Source: Gracilibacillus timonensis
Lineage (GTDB): Bacteria; Bacillota; Bacilli; Bacillales; Amphibacillaceae
DNA length: 64,000 bases
Assembly (NCBI RefSeq): GCF_900086715.1
Contig: NZ_FLKH01000012.1
Coordinates: forward strand, 744,001 to 808,000
Reading direction: 5' to 3'
The position numbers were made by a program, and so were the translations under genes. Position 1 is the first letter of the stretch; every line of letters begins with the position of its first letter. Positions 38,064 to 48,400 of this stretch are shown here, in pieces. The notes beneath the pieces are model-generated. The model saw only the letters and a program-made list of their open reading frames with translations. It made no database searches and was not told the origin of the DNA.

Positions 38064-38498
38064 ATGAGTATAAAGGGCAAATTTCGCAACTTTTTTAGTG
38101 TGGACGAGGACGAATATGAAATTGTAGAAGAAGAATGGGAAGATGAAGACCGTCCACAACGCCGCAGCTCCAGGAAAGATGATAAAGAAAATATCGTCAG
38201 CCTGTCATCCGTACAGAAAAACGCCAAAATGGTTCTATGTGAGCCAAGGTCGTATAATGAAGTACAAGAAATTGCCGATCATATTGTTAATCGTCGCTCG
38301 GTTGTTATCAACCTGCAGCGAGTAGATACAAGTCAAGCAAGACAGATTATTGATTTCTTAAGTGGAACCGTTTATGCGGTATCCGGACAAATAAAAAAAT
38401 TAGGGTCACAAACCTTCTTGTGTACACCAGAGAACATGGAGATTTCAGGGAATATCACAGAAATAATGGAAGATGTCGATCCGGAACAAAGGTGGTAA
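38064..38498 (+). CDS. sepF: Cell division protein SepF
   Basis: A 144-residue divisome protein that bundles FtsZ and tethers it to the membrane. N-terminal amphipathic helix (MSIKGKFRNFFSV), acidic/arginine linker, then the core (EPRSYNEVQEIADHIVNRRSVVINLQ, LSGTVYAVSGQIKKLG, FLCTPENMEISG) that binds FtsZ. The start has an agaggtga ribosome binding site. It lies in the usual ylmE-sepF-ylmG order. Confidence 0.95.
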   Translation: MSIKGKFRNFFSVDEDEYEIVEEEWEDEDRPQRRSSRKDDKENIVSLSSVQKNAKMVLCEPRSYNEVQEIADHIVNRRSVVINLQRVDTSQARQIIDFLSGTVYAVSGQIKKLGSQTFLCTPENMEISGNITEIMEDVDPEQRW

Positions 38499-38505
38499 GA
38501 AGATA

Positions 38506-38781
38506 TTGGATTTTTTGTATCAAATTTTGCATTTTGCAATGAATGCCTATATGATTGGCATTGTCATTTATATCCTTATGTCATGGTTTCCGGGGGCGAG
38601 GGAATCCTCTTTTGGACAAATGCTCGCCACGATTGTAGAACCATATTTAGAGCCATTTCGTAAGCTTATCCCGCCTATCGGTGGTATGATTGATATTTCA
38701 CCAATCGTTGCCTTGATTGTACTGCGGTTTGCGATGACGGGACTTGACTACCTTTTCATTCAGCTATTTAGGTGGTTTTAA
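38506..38781 (+). CDS. ylmG: YggT-family membrane protein YlmG
   Basis: A 91-residue membrane protein with two hydrophobic spans and the YggT motif (ILMSWFPGARES, VEPYLEPFRKLIPPIGGMIDISPI). Family members are linked to cell division or membrane organisation; function unresolved. TTG 38506 is chosen with aaaggtgg upstream and gives the normal length. It ends exactly at the first base of the ylmH start. Confidence 0.9.
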   Translation: MDFLYQILHFAMNAYMIGIVIYILMSWFPGARESSFGQMLATIVEPYLEPFRKLIPPIGGMIDISPIVALIVLRFAMTGLDYLFIQLFRWF

Positions 38782-39554
38782 TGGATTTATACCAACATTT
38801 TAGACAAGAGGAGTATCCGTTTATTGATCAGGTGCTGTCGTGGCAGGAGGAAGTAACAAACCGTTATCAGGCGCGATTAATTGATTTTCTCCATCCTCGC
38901 GAACAGCGTATATTTCAAACCATCATCGGAAAAGATGATGAGCTGCAGCTGGCCTTTTATGGTGGTTGGGAGCAGGCGGAACGACAACGAGCTTTATTGG
39001 CACCATTTTATGAAGAAATTGGTCCAGAAAGGTTCGAAGTAGAGTTACTACAGGCAAGCTTTCCACAGAAATTTGTTACCATCGAACACCGAGATGTGTT
39101 GGGAGCTTTTCTATCAGCAGGAATAAAACGGAAAAAGATAGGGGATATTGTGATCCATGGTGGTCTTGTGCAGATACTGGTCAGCTCTGATATCAGTGCC
39201 TACTTAACTGCCAATATCACTTCGATTAAGCAAGCGGGCGTCCGTTTTGAACAGATAGAACTAACGGACAGGCTTCCTTCCCAAGATACATGGAAAAGTA
39301 GTGTCGGGACTTGTGCTTCCCTTCGACTGGATGTGGTGATGAAGGAAATTTACAAAATCTCTAGACAACAAGCGTTGGATGCCATCAAAAAAGGTCTTGT
39401 TAAGGTGAATTTTCAAACCATCGATCAGCCCTCTTTTATATTGGAAGAAGAGGATTTAATTTCGATCAGAGGAAAAGGAAGATCAAGAGTGAAGGAGATA
39501 CAAGGGCGTACAAAAAAAGACAAAATCCGGCTTTCGTTTGAAAAATTACAATAA
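38781..39554 (+). CDS. ylmH: S4-domain RNA-binding protein YlmH
   Basis: A 257-residue protein of the usual YlmH length. The N-terminal two-thirds resembles a ribosomal-protein-like fold (HPREQRIFQTII, FYGGWEQAERQRALLAP), and the C-terminus is an S4 domain (ASLRLDVVMKEIYKISRQQALDAIKKGLVKVN). Recent B. subtilis work places YlmH in ribosome-associated quality control. ATG 38781 follows aggtgg; the GTG at 38772 overlaps it. Confidence 0.92.
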   Translation: MDLYQHFRQEEYPFIDQVLSWQEEVTNRYQARLIDFLHPREQRIFQTIIGKDDELQLAFYGGWEQAERQRALLAPFYEEIGPERFEVELLQASFPQKFVTIEHRDVLGAFLSAGIKRKKIGDIVIHGGLVQILVSSDISAYLTANITSIKQAGVRFEQIELTDRLPSQDTWKSSVGTCASLRLDVVMKEIYKISRQQALDAIKKGLVKVNFQTIDQPSFILEEEDLISIRGKGRSRVKEIQGRTKKDKIRLSFEKLQ

Positions 39555-39644
39555 ATTTGTCTTTTTTTAGAGGAATTGTGAAGAAAGTATGATAGTATAA
39601 ACTATAAATAAATTTATTTGATGTCAATTTAGGAGGTGGATGGT

Positions 39645-40166
39645 GTGACTTTAACACCACTCGATATTCATAATAAGGAATTTGCAAGAGGTTTTAAAGG
39701 TTATAATGAAGATGATGTCAATCAATTCTTAGATCATGTCATCAAAGACTATGAAACTATTATTCGTGAAAAGAAGGAGTTAAAGGAACAAGTAGATCAG
39801 TTAAACGAGAGACTTAGTCATTTCTCCAATATCGAAACGACGTTAAATAAATCGATCCTTGTGGCACAGGAAACTGCAGAGGAAGTAACAGAAAATGCCA
39901 AAAAAGAAGCGAAATTAATTATTAAAGAAGCAGAAAAGAATGCAGATAGGATTATCAACGAATCTTTACATAAGTCAAGAAGTGTGACGTTAGAAGTCCA
40001 AGAATTGAAAAAGCAAGCCAAGGTCTTTCGCACACGCTTGAAAATGTTGGTGAGCGCTCAATTAGATTTGCTGGAAAACAATGATTGGGAAGGTCTTTTT
40101 GATCTGGATGAAGACGAAGATGAAGAAGAGGTAGATGCACAAGCAGAAGAAACAAGTAATGCTTGA
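39645..40166 (+). CDS. divIVA: Septum and pole placement protein DivIVA
   Basis: A 173-residue coiled-coil protein that recognises negative membrane curvature. The N-terminal lipid-binding domain (LTPLDIHNKEFARGFKGYNEDDVNQFLD, residues ~2-30) is canonical, followed by two long coiled coils (~30-150) and an acidic tail (DEDEDEEEVDAQAEE). Start GTG 39645 has aggaggtgg directly upstream; an in-frame GTG at 39636 lies within it. In spore formers it also anchors the chromosome at the pole. Confidence 0.95.
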   Translation: MTLTPLDIHNKEFARGFKGYNEDDVNQFLDHVIKDYETIIREKKELKEQVDQLNERLSHFSNIETTLNKSILVAQETAEEVTENAKKEAKLIIKEAEKNADRIINESLHKSRSVTLEVQELKKQAKVFRTRLKMLVSAQLDLLENNDWEGLFDLDEDEDEEEVDAQAEETSNA

Positions 40167-40191
40167 CTTTCAGCTGAACATTACCTATAAT
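40163..40191 (+). promoter_or_regulatory. Sigma-A-type promoter for the ileS T-box transcript
   Basis: A -35 ttgact (40163-40168), 17-base spacer and consensus -10 tataat (40186-40191), starting within the divIVA stop codon region. Confidence 0.75.
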
Positions 40192-40229
40192 TTTATTACA
40201 ATTTATTGATAAGGAAACATACTAAGATT

Positions 40230-40456
40230 GGGAGAGTATATGTGATGATGTTTGTAAAAGCGAGTTAGGGATGGTGAGAGCCTAATACAACGGTTTGCAT
40301 AGAAAATCACCCATGAGTATTTATGCTGAATAGAGTAGGTATAAACGAGTTATTCACGTTACGAATCCTGGAGTGGACAGTATAGGTAGTGAACTGTCTA
40401 TAAGGGTGGTACCGCGAGAACCTCTCGTCCCTTTTATGGGATGAGGGGTTTTTCTA
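40230..40456 (+). ncRNA. Isoleucine T-box riboswitch leader of ileS
   Basis: Stem I contains gggatggtgagagcct (AG-bulge/GA motif) and the specifier codon ATC at 40306-40308 in the context gaaaATCacc, which reads isoleucine. The T-box sequence agggtggtaccgcga is at 40402-40416. The terminator cctctcgtccc/gggatgagggg with tttttct ends at 40456. Uncharged tRNA-Ile should bind and favour the antiterminator, switching on ileS. Confidence 0.93.
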
Positions 40457-40628
40457 ATGGATAAAACTTGCGATCATTGTTATCACATCGTTAATCATTC
40501 GTAACATCCCCGCTTTAAAATTCAAGAAGAACAAAAAAGCTAAGGGATGGACAACGAAAGCGAAATACTTTTTTATCTAGTGAAACTTGTGTTTTTCTAT
40601 TACAGCAAAAAATAAAGGAGGAAACAAA

Positions 40629-43391
40629 GTGGATTACAAACAAACGTTGAAAATGCCACGAACTGATTTTCCAATGCGTGGTAATTTGCCAAATAAGGAA
40701 CCAAAACTGCAAGAGAAATGGGAAGAAGAAAACATCTATGAACAGGTGCAGCAGCACACCGCTGGACGACCATTATTTATCTTGCATGATGGCCCTCCTT
40801 ATGCTAATGGCGATATTCACATGGGACACGCCTTGAATAAGATCTTAAAGGATTTTATTGTCAAGTATAAGTCAATGTCCGGTTTTCATGCCCCGTATGT
40901 TCCAGGCTGGGATACCCACGGGTTGCCTATTGAACAAGCATTGGCGAAGAAAAAGGTAAACCGCAAAAAGATGACAACAGCAGAATTTAGGCAAAAATGT
41001 GAAGAATATGCCTTGAAACAAATCGATAATCAGCGTAACCAATTCAAACAATTAGGTGTAAGAGGTGATTGGGATCACCCTTATATTACATTGGATAAAT
41101 CGTTTGAATCGGCCCAAATTAAGCTGTTTGGCGAGATGGCGAAGAAAGGTTATATTTATAAAGGGAGAAAACCTGTCTACTGGTCACCTTCTTCTGAATC
41201 GGCATTGGCAGAAGCAGAGATTGAATACCAAGACAAACGGTCTCCATCGATTTATGTGGCCTTTGATGTGAAGGACGGTAAAGATTTACTGGCTGGTGAT
41301 GAGAAATTTGTTATTTGGACAACGACGCCATGGACACTTCCTGCTAACCTTGCAATCGCGGTTCATCCAGATTTGGAATATGCTGTAGTCGAAGAAGTTG
41401 AATCAAAATATATTGTCGCATTGGACATGTTAGCTGATGTGAAGGAAAATTTAGGATGGCAAGAGGCCAAAGTAATCCAAACTTTTAAAGGGGTGGAGGC
41501 AGAACATTTGGTTGCCAGACACCCATTCTATGACCGTGATTCGGTGGTTGTACTGGGTGAACATGTCACAACGGAAAGTGGTACTGGTCTTGTCCATACA
41601 GCTCCTGGACATGGGGAAGATGACTTTGTAATTGGTCAAAAGTATGGATTAGATGTGCTATGTCCAGTTGATGAAAAAGGTTATTTCACGGCAGAGGCAC
41701 CAGGATTGGAAGGACAGTTTTATGATGCAGCAAACAAGGCCGTTACGGAAATGCTGGAAGCTCATCATGCCTTATTAAAACTGGATTTTATTACACACTC
41801 TTATCCTCACGATTGGCGCACGAAAAAACCGACCATCTTCCGTGCGACAAGTCAATGGTTTGCCTCAATCAAAGATTTCCGCGAGGAGATTCTGGCAGAA
41901 ATCAAACGGATTAACTGGCTTCCAAAATGGGGGGAGACACGTCTGTTTAATATGGTACGGGACCGCCAGGATTGGTGTATTTCTAGGCAGCGTACGTGGG
42001 GAGTGCCTATTCCTGTTTTTTATGGTGAAGATCACACACCGATTATTACAGATGAAACAATCGAACATGTCGCTAATCTATTTGCAGAGCATGGATCTAA
42101 TGTGTGGTTTGAACGAGAGGCAAAAGATCTGTTGCCAGAGGGGTTTACGTCTGTACACAGTCCTGACGGCACCTTCACCAAAGAGATGGATATCATGGAT
42201 GTGTGGTTTGACTCCGGAAGTTCCCATGCTGGTGTTTTAGAAGAGAGAGAAGAATTACGTCGTCCTGCTGATGTTTACTTAGAAGGTTCGGATCAGTATC
42301 GTGGCTGGTTTAACTCCTCTATCTCAACGGCAGTGGCGGTTACTGGCAAAGCACCTTACGAAACGGTGATTAGTCATGGTTTTGCCCTAGACGGACAAGG
42401 ACGTAAAATGAGTAAATCGGTTGGGAATACTGTTGTACCATCTAAAATTATGAAACAATACGGTGCAGATATTCTTAGACTTTGGGTTGCTTCTGTTGAT
42501 TACCAAGCGGACGTTAGGATTTCTGATGAGATTATTAAGCAAACCTCGGAAGGATATCGTAAAATCCGTAATACTTTCCGCTTTATCTTAGGCAATTTAG
42601 CCGATTTTGAATTAGCGGTTAAGGTGAGCGATGAAAACTTAGAAGAAGTAGACCGTTATATGCTATACCGATTGCAACAAGTAATCGAACAAGCCAAGAA
42701 TGCCTATGATAACTATGATTTCTCTACAGTCTATCAAACGATCCATCATTTCTGTACGATTGATTTAAGCTCTTTCTATTTAGATTTTGCCAAGGATATT
42801 CTGTATATTGAGGCAGAAAATAATCATAGAAGACGCAGTATCCAAACAGTCTACCATGAGATTATCACTTCGTTAGTGAAACTGTTGACGCCAATTTTGA
42901 CACATACGATGGAAGAGGTATGGAGTTACATTCCTGAGATGGAAGAGAAAAGCCCGCAGCTTTGTGATATGCCAACTGCCAGAGAGCTTGATGGACAAGA
43001 AGCTCTTGCAGGAAAATGGGCACAATTCATGGATGTTCGTGATGATATTTTAAAAGCATTAGAAGAAGCACGTTCGGAGAAAGTTATTGGCAAATCTTTG
43101 GAGGCAGCAGTAACCATTGTGCCTAATGATCAAAACACCAAAGACCTGTTAGAGTCGATTGATTATTTACATCAACTGTTGATTGTGTCCGGTGTAACCA
43201 TTGTGGATCAGCTGACCGAAGCGAAACGATATGACCATGTAGCAGTGAGTATTGCCAAGCATACTGGCGAAACTTGTGAACGCTGCTGGGTTGTTTCTGA
43301 TACGGTAGGAACAGACCCTGATCATCCTACGTTATGTGCTCGCTGTGCTAAGGTAGTCAAAGAAAACTATGCCGATGTCGTTGAGGAATAA
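40629..43391 (+). CDS. ileS: Isoleucyl-tRNA synthetase
   Basis: A 920-residue class I aminoacyl-tRNA synthetase. HMGH (HIGH motif) is at 64-67, the KMSKS motif begins at K593, the editing domain (CP1) contains [14 protein letters not shown] and [10 protein letters not shown], and the C-terminus has a zinc finger (CERCW...CARC). GTG 40629 follows aaaggagg and aligns with the family start. Length matches B. subtilis IleS. Expression is controlled by the upstream T-box. The lspA/pyr genes that follow ileS in B. subtilis are not here. Confidence 0.97.
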   Translation: MDYKQTLKMPRTDFPMRGNLPNKEPKLQEKWEEENIYEQVQQHTAGRPLFILHDGPPYANGDIHMGHALNKILKDFIVKYKSMSGFHAPYVPGWDTHGLPIEQALAKKKVNRKKMTTAEFRQKCEEYALKQIDNQRNQFKQLGVRGDWDHPYITLDKSFESAQIKLFGEMAKKGYIYKGRKPVYWSPSSESALAEAEIEYQDKRSPSIYVAFDVKDGKDLLAGDEKFVIWTTTPWTLPANLAIAVHPDLEYAVVEEVESKYIVALDMLADVKENLGWQEAKVIQTFKGVEAEHLVARHPFYDRDSVVVLGEHVTTESGTGLVHTAPGHGEDDFVIGQKYGLDVLCPVDEKGYFTAEAPGLEGQFYDAANKAVTEMLEAHHALLKLDFITHSYPHDWRTKKPTIFRATSQWFASIKDFREEILAEIKRINWLPKWGETRLFNMVRDRQDWCISRQRTWGVPIPVFYGEDHTPIITDETIEHVANLFAEHGSNVWFEREAKDLLPEGFTSVHSPDGTFTKEMDIMDVWFDSGSSHAGVLEEREELRRPADVYLEGSDQYRGWFNSSISTAVAVTGKAPYETVISHGFALDGQGRKMSKSVGNTVVPSKIMKQYGADILRLWVASVDYQADVRISDEIIKQTSEGYRKIRNTFRFILGNLADFELAVKVSDENLEEVDRYMLYRLQQVIEQAKNAYDNYDFSTVYQTIHHFCTIDLSSFYLDFAKDILYIEAENNHRRRSIQTVYHEIITSLVKLLTPILTHTMEEVWSYIPEMEEKSPQLCDMPTARELDGQEALAGKWAQFMDVRDDILKALEEARSEKVIGKSLEAAVTIVPNDQNTKDLLESIDYLHQLLIVSGVTIVDQLTEAKRYDHVAVSIAKHTGETCERCWVVSDTVGTDPDHPTLCARCAKVVKENYADVVEE

Positions 43392-43430
43392 GAAAAGCGC
43401 GGTAAGCAGGATGCGAGAATACGATCACCA

Positions 43431-43467
43431 AACAAAGAAGAACCATTCTTGGTTCTTCTTTGTTTTA
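43431..43467 (+). terminator. Intrinsic terminator after ileS
   Basis: A perfect 14-bp stem aacaaagaagaacc/ggttcttctttgtt with a short attctt loop is followed by ttataag. Confidence 0.9.
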
Positions 43468-43567
43468 TAAGTAAAGAACGTATATCCCCCTTGATATACT
43501 AGGACTTGGAATGATTTTGACCTTGAATGAACGAGAGTACCGATAATTGTCGATAAGTTAAATAAAG
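43465..43567. repeat. Dispersed intergenic repeat, short form (copy 3)
   Basis: ttataagtaaagaacg begins in the terminator tail; ttgatatactaggacttgga and ttgaccttgaatgaacgaga follow, ending gtaccgataattg. It supplies the uninterrupted version of the site that the IS66 element hit in copy 2. Confidence 0.75.
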
Positions 43568-43742
43568 TTACGTTTTGTTATTTTTTACGCTTTACGGAGT
43601 GCTTGCTTAGCACAGAAACAAGATCATATTCACATAACTCCCCATTCCAACTTTTTTCTCCAGAATCACACCATAATCTTGATGTCAAAGTTCTGAATTC
43701 TTATTCGTTTCATAGAATGAAATGAGGGGAGGATCAGATTCA

Positions 43743-44024
43743 GTGACAAAAAGCAAACTGAAAGAAAAAATCATGCGTTCCATTACCCAAACATTTGATC
43801 TGCCTTCTGAGGTGACCTTAAAACTTCCACGCATCACCATGATTGGAACGATTCACGCCTATATTGAAAACCATCAAGGTTTAGTCGTTTTTTCCTCCGA
43901 TGAATTATTATTAAAAGTTCATCAAGGACATGTCCGTATTACAGGAAAAGATTTTGTATTAAAAATGATGATTGCACAGGATATTTTACTAGAAGGTGAA
44001 ATTACAGACATTCGTTTTGAGTAA
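43743..44024 (+). CDS. yqfC: Sporulation protein YqfC
   Basis: A 93-residue protein of the YqfC (YabP-like) family, the same length as in B. subtilis. The conserved core LPRITMIGTIHAYIENHQGL is followed by a beta-rich C-terminus ending EGEITDIRFE. It is expected in the mother cell. GTG 43743 is chosen with ggggagga (43726-43733) upstream; the ATG at 43722 lacks a site. yqfD follows after 27 bases. Confidence 0.87.
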   Translation: MTKSKLKEKIMRSITQTFDLPSEVTLKLPRITMIGTIHAYIENHQGLVVFSSDELLLKVHQGHVRITGKDFVLKMMIAQDILLEGEITDIRFE

Positions 44025-44051
44025 TCTTGCAGCTGCTCGGAGGGACGTTGT

Positions 44052-45260
44052 ATGTTTTTTATTAAAAAGAATTGGTTTACAGGTTATATAACGATAGAAG
44101 TACGAGGTGTACATCCTGAGCTTTTTTTTCAAATATTGGCAAAGCATGGGGTGATGTCATGGGATATTGAAAAGAAGACCGACACTGTTGCCATCGGAAA
44201 AGTGAAATTAACAAGTCTGATGAAAATACGTGAAGTCAAACGACAAACAAGGTATAAACTATTCTTTACTGGACGACATGGTTTACCCTTCACAAGTAAA
44301 CAGTTAATAAATAAAAAGCCGCTCATTTTGGGCTTTTTATTGGCGCTGATACTAATATTTCTTTTATCCAATATTGTCTGGCGGGTAGAAGTGACCGGTT
44401 TAGATCCAGACATGGAGACAGAAGTAACGGAAACGCTGGAGAAATACGGGGTGGAAATCGGTAGTTTTCAGTGGGATTTGGCCCCGCCAGGTGTGATTCA
44501 GCGGCAATTGTTAGCCGACATTCCTGAATTATTATGGGTAGGGGTGAAAAAGAATGGTTCCGCTTATCATTTAGAAGGAGTAGAGAAAACGATTGTTGAG
44601 AAAGAAGAAGAAACACCGCCTGGACATTTGGTAGCAGCAAAAGAAGGGGTCATTCATGACTTGTTTATTACTAAAGGACAACCTTTAGTACGAACCGATG
44701 ACGTCGTATCCAAAGGAGATATGTTAGTTTCTGGATACCTTAAACAAGTGGAAGAAGAGGAAGAAGAGGAAGAAAAACGAACGGCAGTAGGAGCAGATGG
44801 AAAGGTGATTGCCGAGGTATGGTACAGAAGCGACGTTACCGTGCCCATTGAACAGCATTTTCAAACACTCAAAGGAACAAAAGAAGTTAAACACTATCTT
44901 CGGTTGAAGAAATGGTTATTACCTGTTTGGAATTTAGACGAGCCATCGTTTCCTCAATATCAAGTGGAAGCCGACGAACGGGCATTTTACTTTCTGAAAT
45001 GGAAATTACCAATCAGCTATATTAAACAAACGATTTATGAAACAGAAGAAACCACGCAGCAATTACAGAAAGAACAAGCAAAACAATTGGCTTTGGCACA
45101 TGCCAGGCGAGAAATAGAACGAAAAACTCCTCCCGAATCAAAAATATTGGATGAAAAAGTTTTGCACGAATCGGCAGAGAATGGTAAAGTAAAAATAACT
45201 TTATATTATTCAGTACTCGAAGATATTGCAACGAAACAACCAATTAGCCAAGGAGATTGA
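44052..45260 (+). CDS. yqfD: Sporulation protein YqfD
   Basis: A 402-residue protein of the YqfD/stage IV sporulation family. A cytoplasmic N-terminus with IEVRGVHPELFFQIL is followed by one membrane span (~93-113) and an extracytoplasmic domain containing LPELLWVGVKKNGS-type and LVAAKEGVIHDLFI segments and KGDMLVSGYLK. An acidic insert of eight consecutive Glu after KQVE is unusual and may be salt adaptation. It overlaps or abuts phoH. Confidence 0.87.
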   Translation: MFFIKKNWFTGYITIEVRGVHPELFFQILAKHGVMSWDIEKKTDTVAIGKVKLTSLMKIREVKRQTRYKLFFTGRHGLPFTSKQLINKKPLILGFLLALILIFLLSNIVWRVEVTGLDPDMETEVTETLEKYGVEIGSFQWDLAPPGVIQRQLLADIPELLWVGVKKNGSAYHLEGVEKTIVEKEEETPPGHLVAAKEGVIHDLFITKGQPLVRTDDVVSKGDMLVSGYLKQVEEEEEEEEKRTAVGADGKVIAEVWYRSDVTVPIEQHFQTLKGTKEVKHYLRLKKWLLPVWNLDEPSFPQYQVEADERAFYFLKWKLPISYIKQTIYETEETTQQLQKEQAKQLALAHARREIERKTPPESKILDEKVLHESAENGKVKITLYYSVLEDIATKQPISQGD

Positions 45261-45262
45261 TT

Positions 45263-46216
45263 ATGACAGAAGACTTAAGAATCATTGATTTACAATTAGA
45301 AAACCCTAACGAGGCCTTAGCCTTATTTGGTACAGAAGATCGACATCTCAAACAACTGGAAGAGCAATTGCAAGTATCCATTATATCTCGAGGAGAGCAG
45401 ATCGGTGTATCTGGTCAACCAGAGGATGTTGGAATAATAGAAGATGTCTTAAATGGCTTATTATCCATTATTAGAAAAGGGATTACTATCTCTGAGCGTG
45501 ATGTGATATATGCCGTGGACTTAGCCAAACGGGGAAAAATAGATCAATTAGCAACCTTATTTGAAGATGAAATAACCAAGAATGCCCAAGGAAAGCCTAT
45601 TCGTGTCAAAACACTAGGACAACGTCACTACCTACAATCGATTCGACAAAGTGATCTGGTGTTTGGTATTGGCCCTGCTGGTACAGGTAAGACCTATTTG
45701 GCGGTGGTCATGGCGATCCATGCCTTAAAAAATGGTAAGGTGAAAAAAATCATCCTTACCCGCCCGGCAGTAGAAGCGGGAGAAAGCCTCGGTTTTTTAC
45801 CTGGAGATTTGAAAGAGAAGGTAGATCCCTATCTCAGACCTTTGTATGACGCCTTACATGATGTGCTGGGCACCGAACATACGGCAAGGCTCATCGAACG
45901 GGGGACGATCGAGATAGCGCCGCTTGCTTATATGAGAGGGCGGACGTTGGATGATGCCTTTGTCATTCTTGATGAAGCACAAAATACAACTAATGCACAA
46001 ATGAAAATGTTTTTAACGCGCTTAGGCTTTGGTTCTAAGATGGTAATTACCGGAGATGCGACACAAATCGATTTACCAAAAGGTGTACGATCTGGTTTGA
46101 TTGATGCAAAAGAAAAGTTAGCAAACGTAAATGGCATTGGTATCGTTTATTTAAGTCAGTCTGATGTAGTACGTCATCCGATCGTTCAGAAGATAATCGA
46201 TGCTTATGAAGATTAA
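45263..46216 (+). CDS. phoH: PhoH family ATPase
   Basis: A 317-residue PhoH-like P-loop ATPase. Walker A is GPAGTGKT (~137-144), Walker B VILDEAQN, and TGDATQIDLP and RPAVEAGESLGFLPGD are family motifs; an N-terminal KH-like region (~15-85) precedes. PhoH proteins are linked to RNA metabolism, and the neighbours ybeY and era act in ribosome maturation. ATG 45263 follows aaggag by 8 bases; TTG 45257 is less likely. Confidence 0.93.
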   Translation: MTEDLRIIDLQLENPNEALALFGTEDRHLKQLEEQLQVSIISRGEQIGVSGQPEDVGIIEDVLNGLLSIIRKGITISERDVIYAVDLAKRGKIDQLATLFEDEITKNAQGKPIRVKTLGQRHYLQSIRQSDLVFGIGPAGTGKTYLAVVMAIHALKNGKVKKIILTRPAVEAGESLGFLPGDLKEKVDPYLRPLYDALHDVLGTEHTARLIERGTIEIAPLAYMRGRTLDDAFVILDEAQNTTNAQMKMFLTRLGFGSKMVITGDATQIDLPKGVRSGLIDAKEKLANVNGIGIVYLSQSDVVRHPIVQKIIDAYED

Positions 46217-46255
46217 TTTAAATCGTGATGAAACAGGTGGAAAAGAGGGGAGAGC

Positions 46256-48400
46256 ATGCGTTTCTTTCATGCATTAAAACGTGGCAGTAAGTCTTTGTTT
46301 CGGCAGCAATCTTGGCAAATTTATTCCTGTATTTTATTAATAATGACCGTTCTGTTTGTTGCCTTATATAACAATGTGCATCTCCAAACCTATGCCATTG
46401 AAAAGTTTTCCTCAGCCCAGGAAACGATCCGCTCCCCGATCACGATTGAAAATACGAAAGAGACGGAGAGGCGCCTTCGAGAAGCCATTCAATCCGTAGA
46501 AGATCATTATGAAGTGAGCCAGGAAGTCGCTGAGGAACAAATTACATATATTAATGAATTATTTGAAGCGATTCATAAAATAGAGAGTGGTGACATCGAG
46601 ACAGAAGACGAAGAACTAGAATTGGATGATATATCAGATAAGATAAACTATTTAGAGGCTCTAGTTAACGCAGATTTATTTCAACAAATTGGTCGAGAGG
46701 ATCTTGTCACCTTATTTGAGGCGCCAGAGAACTCGAGAATGCTGGCTAAGGAATTATTAACAACGGCTCTCTATGATGTCTATTATGACGGTGTTAAGCG
46801 AGATGATGTCGAACAAGCAATGGAGACTGTACAACAAAAATTAAACTATTCGACATTGCCAGACGACTTGGTTGCTGCCTTACAGCCGTTGTCTGAATTC
46901 GGTGTTCAGCCGAACTCCTTTTTTTCCTTAGATGAAACCAATCAAGCTCAACAACAAGCCAGAAGTGCAGTAGAGCCGGTGGTTATTCGGGCGGGAGAAG
47001 TAATTGCGGAAGAAGGACAGCTTATTACCAATGAAATATATGAAGAACTCGAATTAACCGGACTTTTAAATGAACAGAAGAGTTTTTATCCGATTATTGG
47101 TTTATTGTTATTTGTGATTTTGAATGGTATCTTCCTTTTGTTACTAATTCGAAATAGTGTACACCAACAACAGGTGACAGGTCGGCAGTTGGCCGCGTTA
47201 TTGGTGTTGACGACCTTTTTGATGATTATGATGAAAGTCATCAGTTTCTATGCTACCACCGTGAATCCGCTGTATTGGCTTACACCGATCGCTTCGGTGT
47301 CTATGTTAATCAAGATTTTAATCAATGAAAAATACGCCTTAACCATGGCGATGCTTTACTCCGTGATAGGCAGTATTATTTTTAATGGTAATATCCCAGG
47401 GAATCTTAATATTGAAGCAGGCACTTATTTATTATTTTCACAGCTGGCAAGTATATACTGCTTGAAATTGATGAAGGATCGTACAGCAATCATTAGAAGT
47501 GGATTTGCTATTGCTCTAATTAATGTTATGGTGATTTGCTTCTTTATATTCCTATCATTTGAGAAATATAATTGGATGGATTATTTACTGTTTGGTGGCT
47601 ATGGTATTTGTTCAGCAATCATTGCTACGGTATTAACCATTGGAATGCTGCCATTCTTTGAGACAGGATTGGGATTGCTATCTGATACGAAGCTGTTAAG
47701 CCTGTCCAGCCCTAACCATCCTTTATTACGAAAATTATTAATGGAGGCTCCAGGGACTTATCATCATAGTATTATGGTAGCGAATCTGAGTGAGGCCTCT
47801 TGTGAAGCGATAGGCGCTAACGGGTTATTAGCAAGAGTGGCCTCGTATTACCACGATCTGGGTAAAACACTTCGCCCTCATTATTTTATTGAAAATCAAA
47901 TGGGTGCCAAGAACCCGCATGATTATTTGGACCCCTATCAAAGTGCAGAAATTATTCTGGCACATCCTAAAGATGGTGCAGATTTATTAAAAGAGGAGAA
48001 GATACCAAAGGAAATCATTGATGTTGCGTATCAACACCATGGCACGACTCTGTTGAAGTATTTTTATTACAAGGCAAAAGAACAAAATGATCAAGTAGAG
48101 GAAGCAGATTTTCGTTATGATGGTCCGCGCCCTCAATCGAAAGAGGCAGCCGTTATTTCTATATGTGATTCCGTAGAGGCGGCTGTGCGGTCACTGGATC
48201 ATCCTGATCAAGAATCAATTGAGAAGATTGTTTCATCGATCTTTAAAGATCGCTTATTGGATGATCAATTAAGCGAAAGTACATTGACTTTTAAAGACTT
48301 AGAAAAAATCAGACTGGTAATTGATGAAACCTTAAAGGGAATGTATCATTCTCGTATACAATATCCCACAGATAAGGAGGACACAGAGGATGGAGATTGA
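46256..48400 (+). CDS. pgpH: Cyclic-di-AMP phosphodiesterase PgpH (YqfF)
   Basis: A 714-residue 7TMR-HD protein. One span near the N-terminus (~23-42), a large extracellular 7TMR-HDED domain (~50-270), seven spans (~280-470) and a cytoplasmic HD domain with the metal-binding H533-D534 in YYHDLGK, plus LMEAPGTYHHSIMVANL. Homologues such as Listeria PgpH hydrolyse c-di-AMP. It is flanked by phoH and ybeY, the conserved order. The start follows gaggggagag. Confidence 0.93.
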   Translation: MRFFHALKRGSKSLFRQQSWQIYSCILLIMTVLFVALYNNVHLQTYAIEKFSSAQETIRSPITIENTKETERRLREAIQSVEDHYEVSQEVAEEQITYINELFEAIHKIESGDIETEDEELELDDISDKINYLEALVNADLFQQIGREDLVTLFEAPENSRMLAKELLTTALYDVYYDGVKRDDVEQAMETVQQKLNYSTLPDDLVAALQPLSEFGVQPNSFFSLDETNQAQQQARSAVEPVVIRAGEVIAEEGQLITNEIYEELELTGLLNEQKSFYPIIGLLLFVILNGIFLLLLIRNSVHQQQVTGRQLAALLVLTTFLMIMMKVISFYATTVNPLYWLTPIASVSMLIKILINEKYALTMAMLYSVIGSIIFNGNIPGNLNIEAGTYLLFSQLASIYCLKLMKDRTAIIRSGFAIALINVMVICFFIFLSFEKYNWMDYLLFGGYGICSAIIATVLTIGMLPFFETGLGLLSDTKLLSLSSPNHPLLRKLLMEAPGTYHHSIMVANLSEASCEAIGANGLLARVASYYHDLGKTLRPHYFIENQMGAKNPHDYLDPYQSAEIILAHPKDGADLLKEEKIPKEIIDVAYQHHGTTLLKYFYYKAKEQNDQVEEADFRYDGPRPQSKEAAVISICDSVEAAVRSLDHPDQESIEKIVSSIFKDRLLDDQLSESTLTFKDLEKIRLVIDETLKGMYHSRIQYPTDKEDTEDGD

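Larger units (their letters stand above)
43392..43742. other. ileS-yqfC junction
   Basis: 351 bases containing the ileS terminator, a short repeat copy (43465-43567) and AT-rich sequence before yqfC. This is where gene order switches from the B. subtilis divIVA-ileS neighbourhood to its distant yqfC-phoH neighbourhood. A catagaat at 43710 recalls a sigma-E -10, but no clear -35 is present. Confidence 0.6.
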
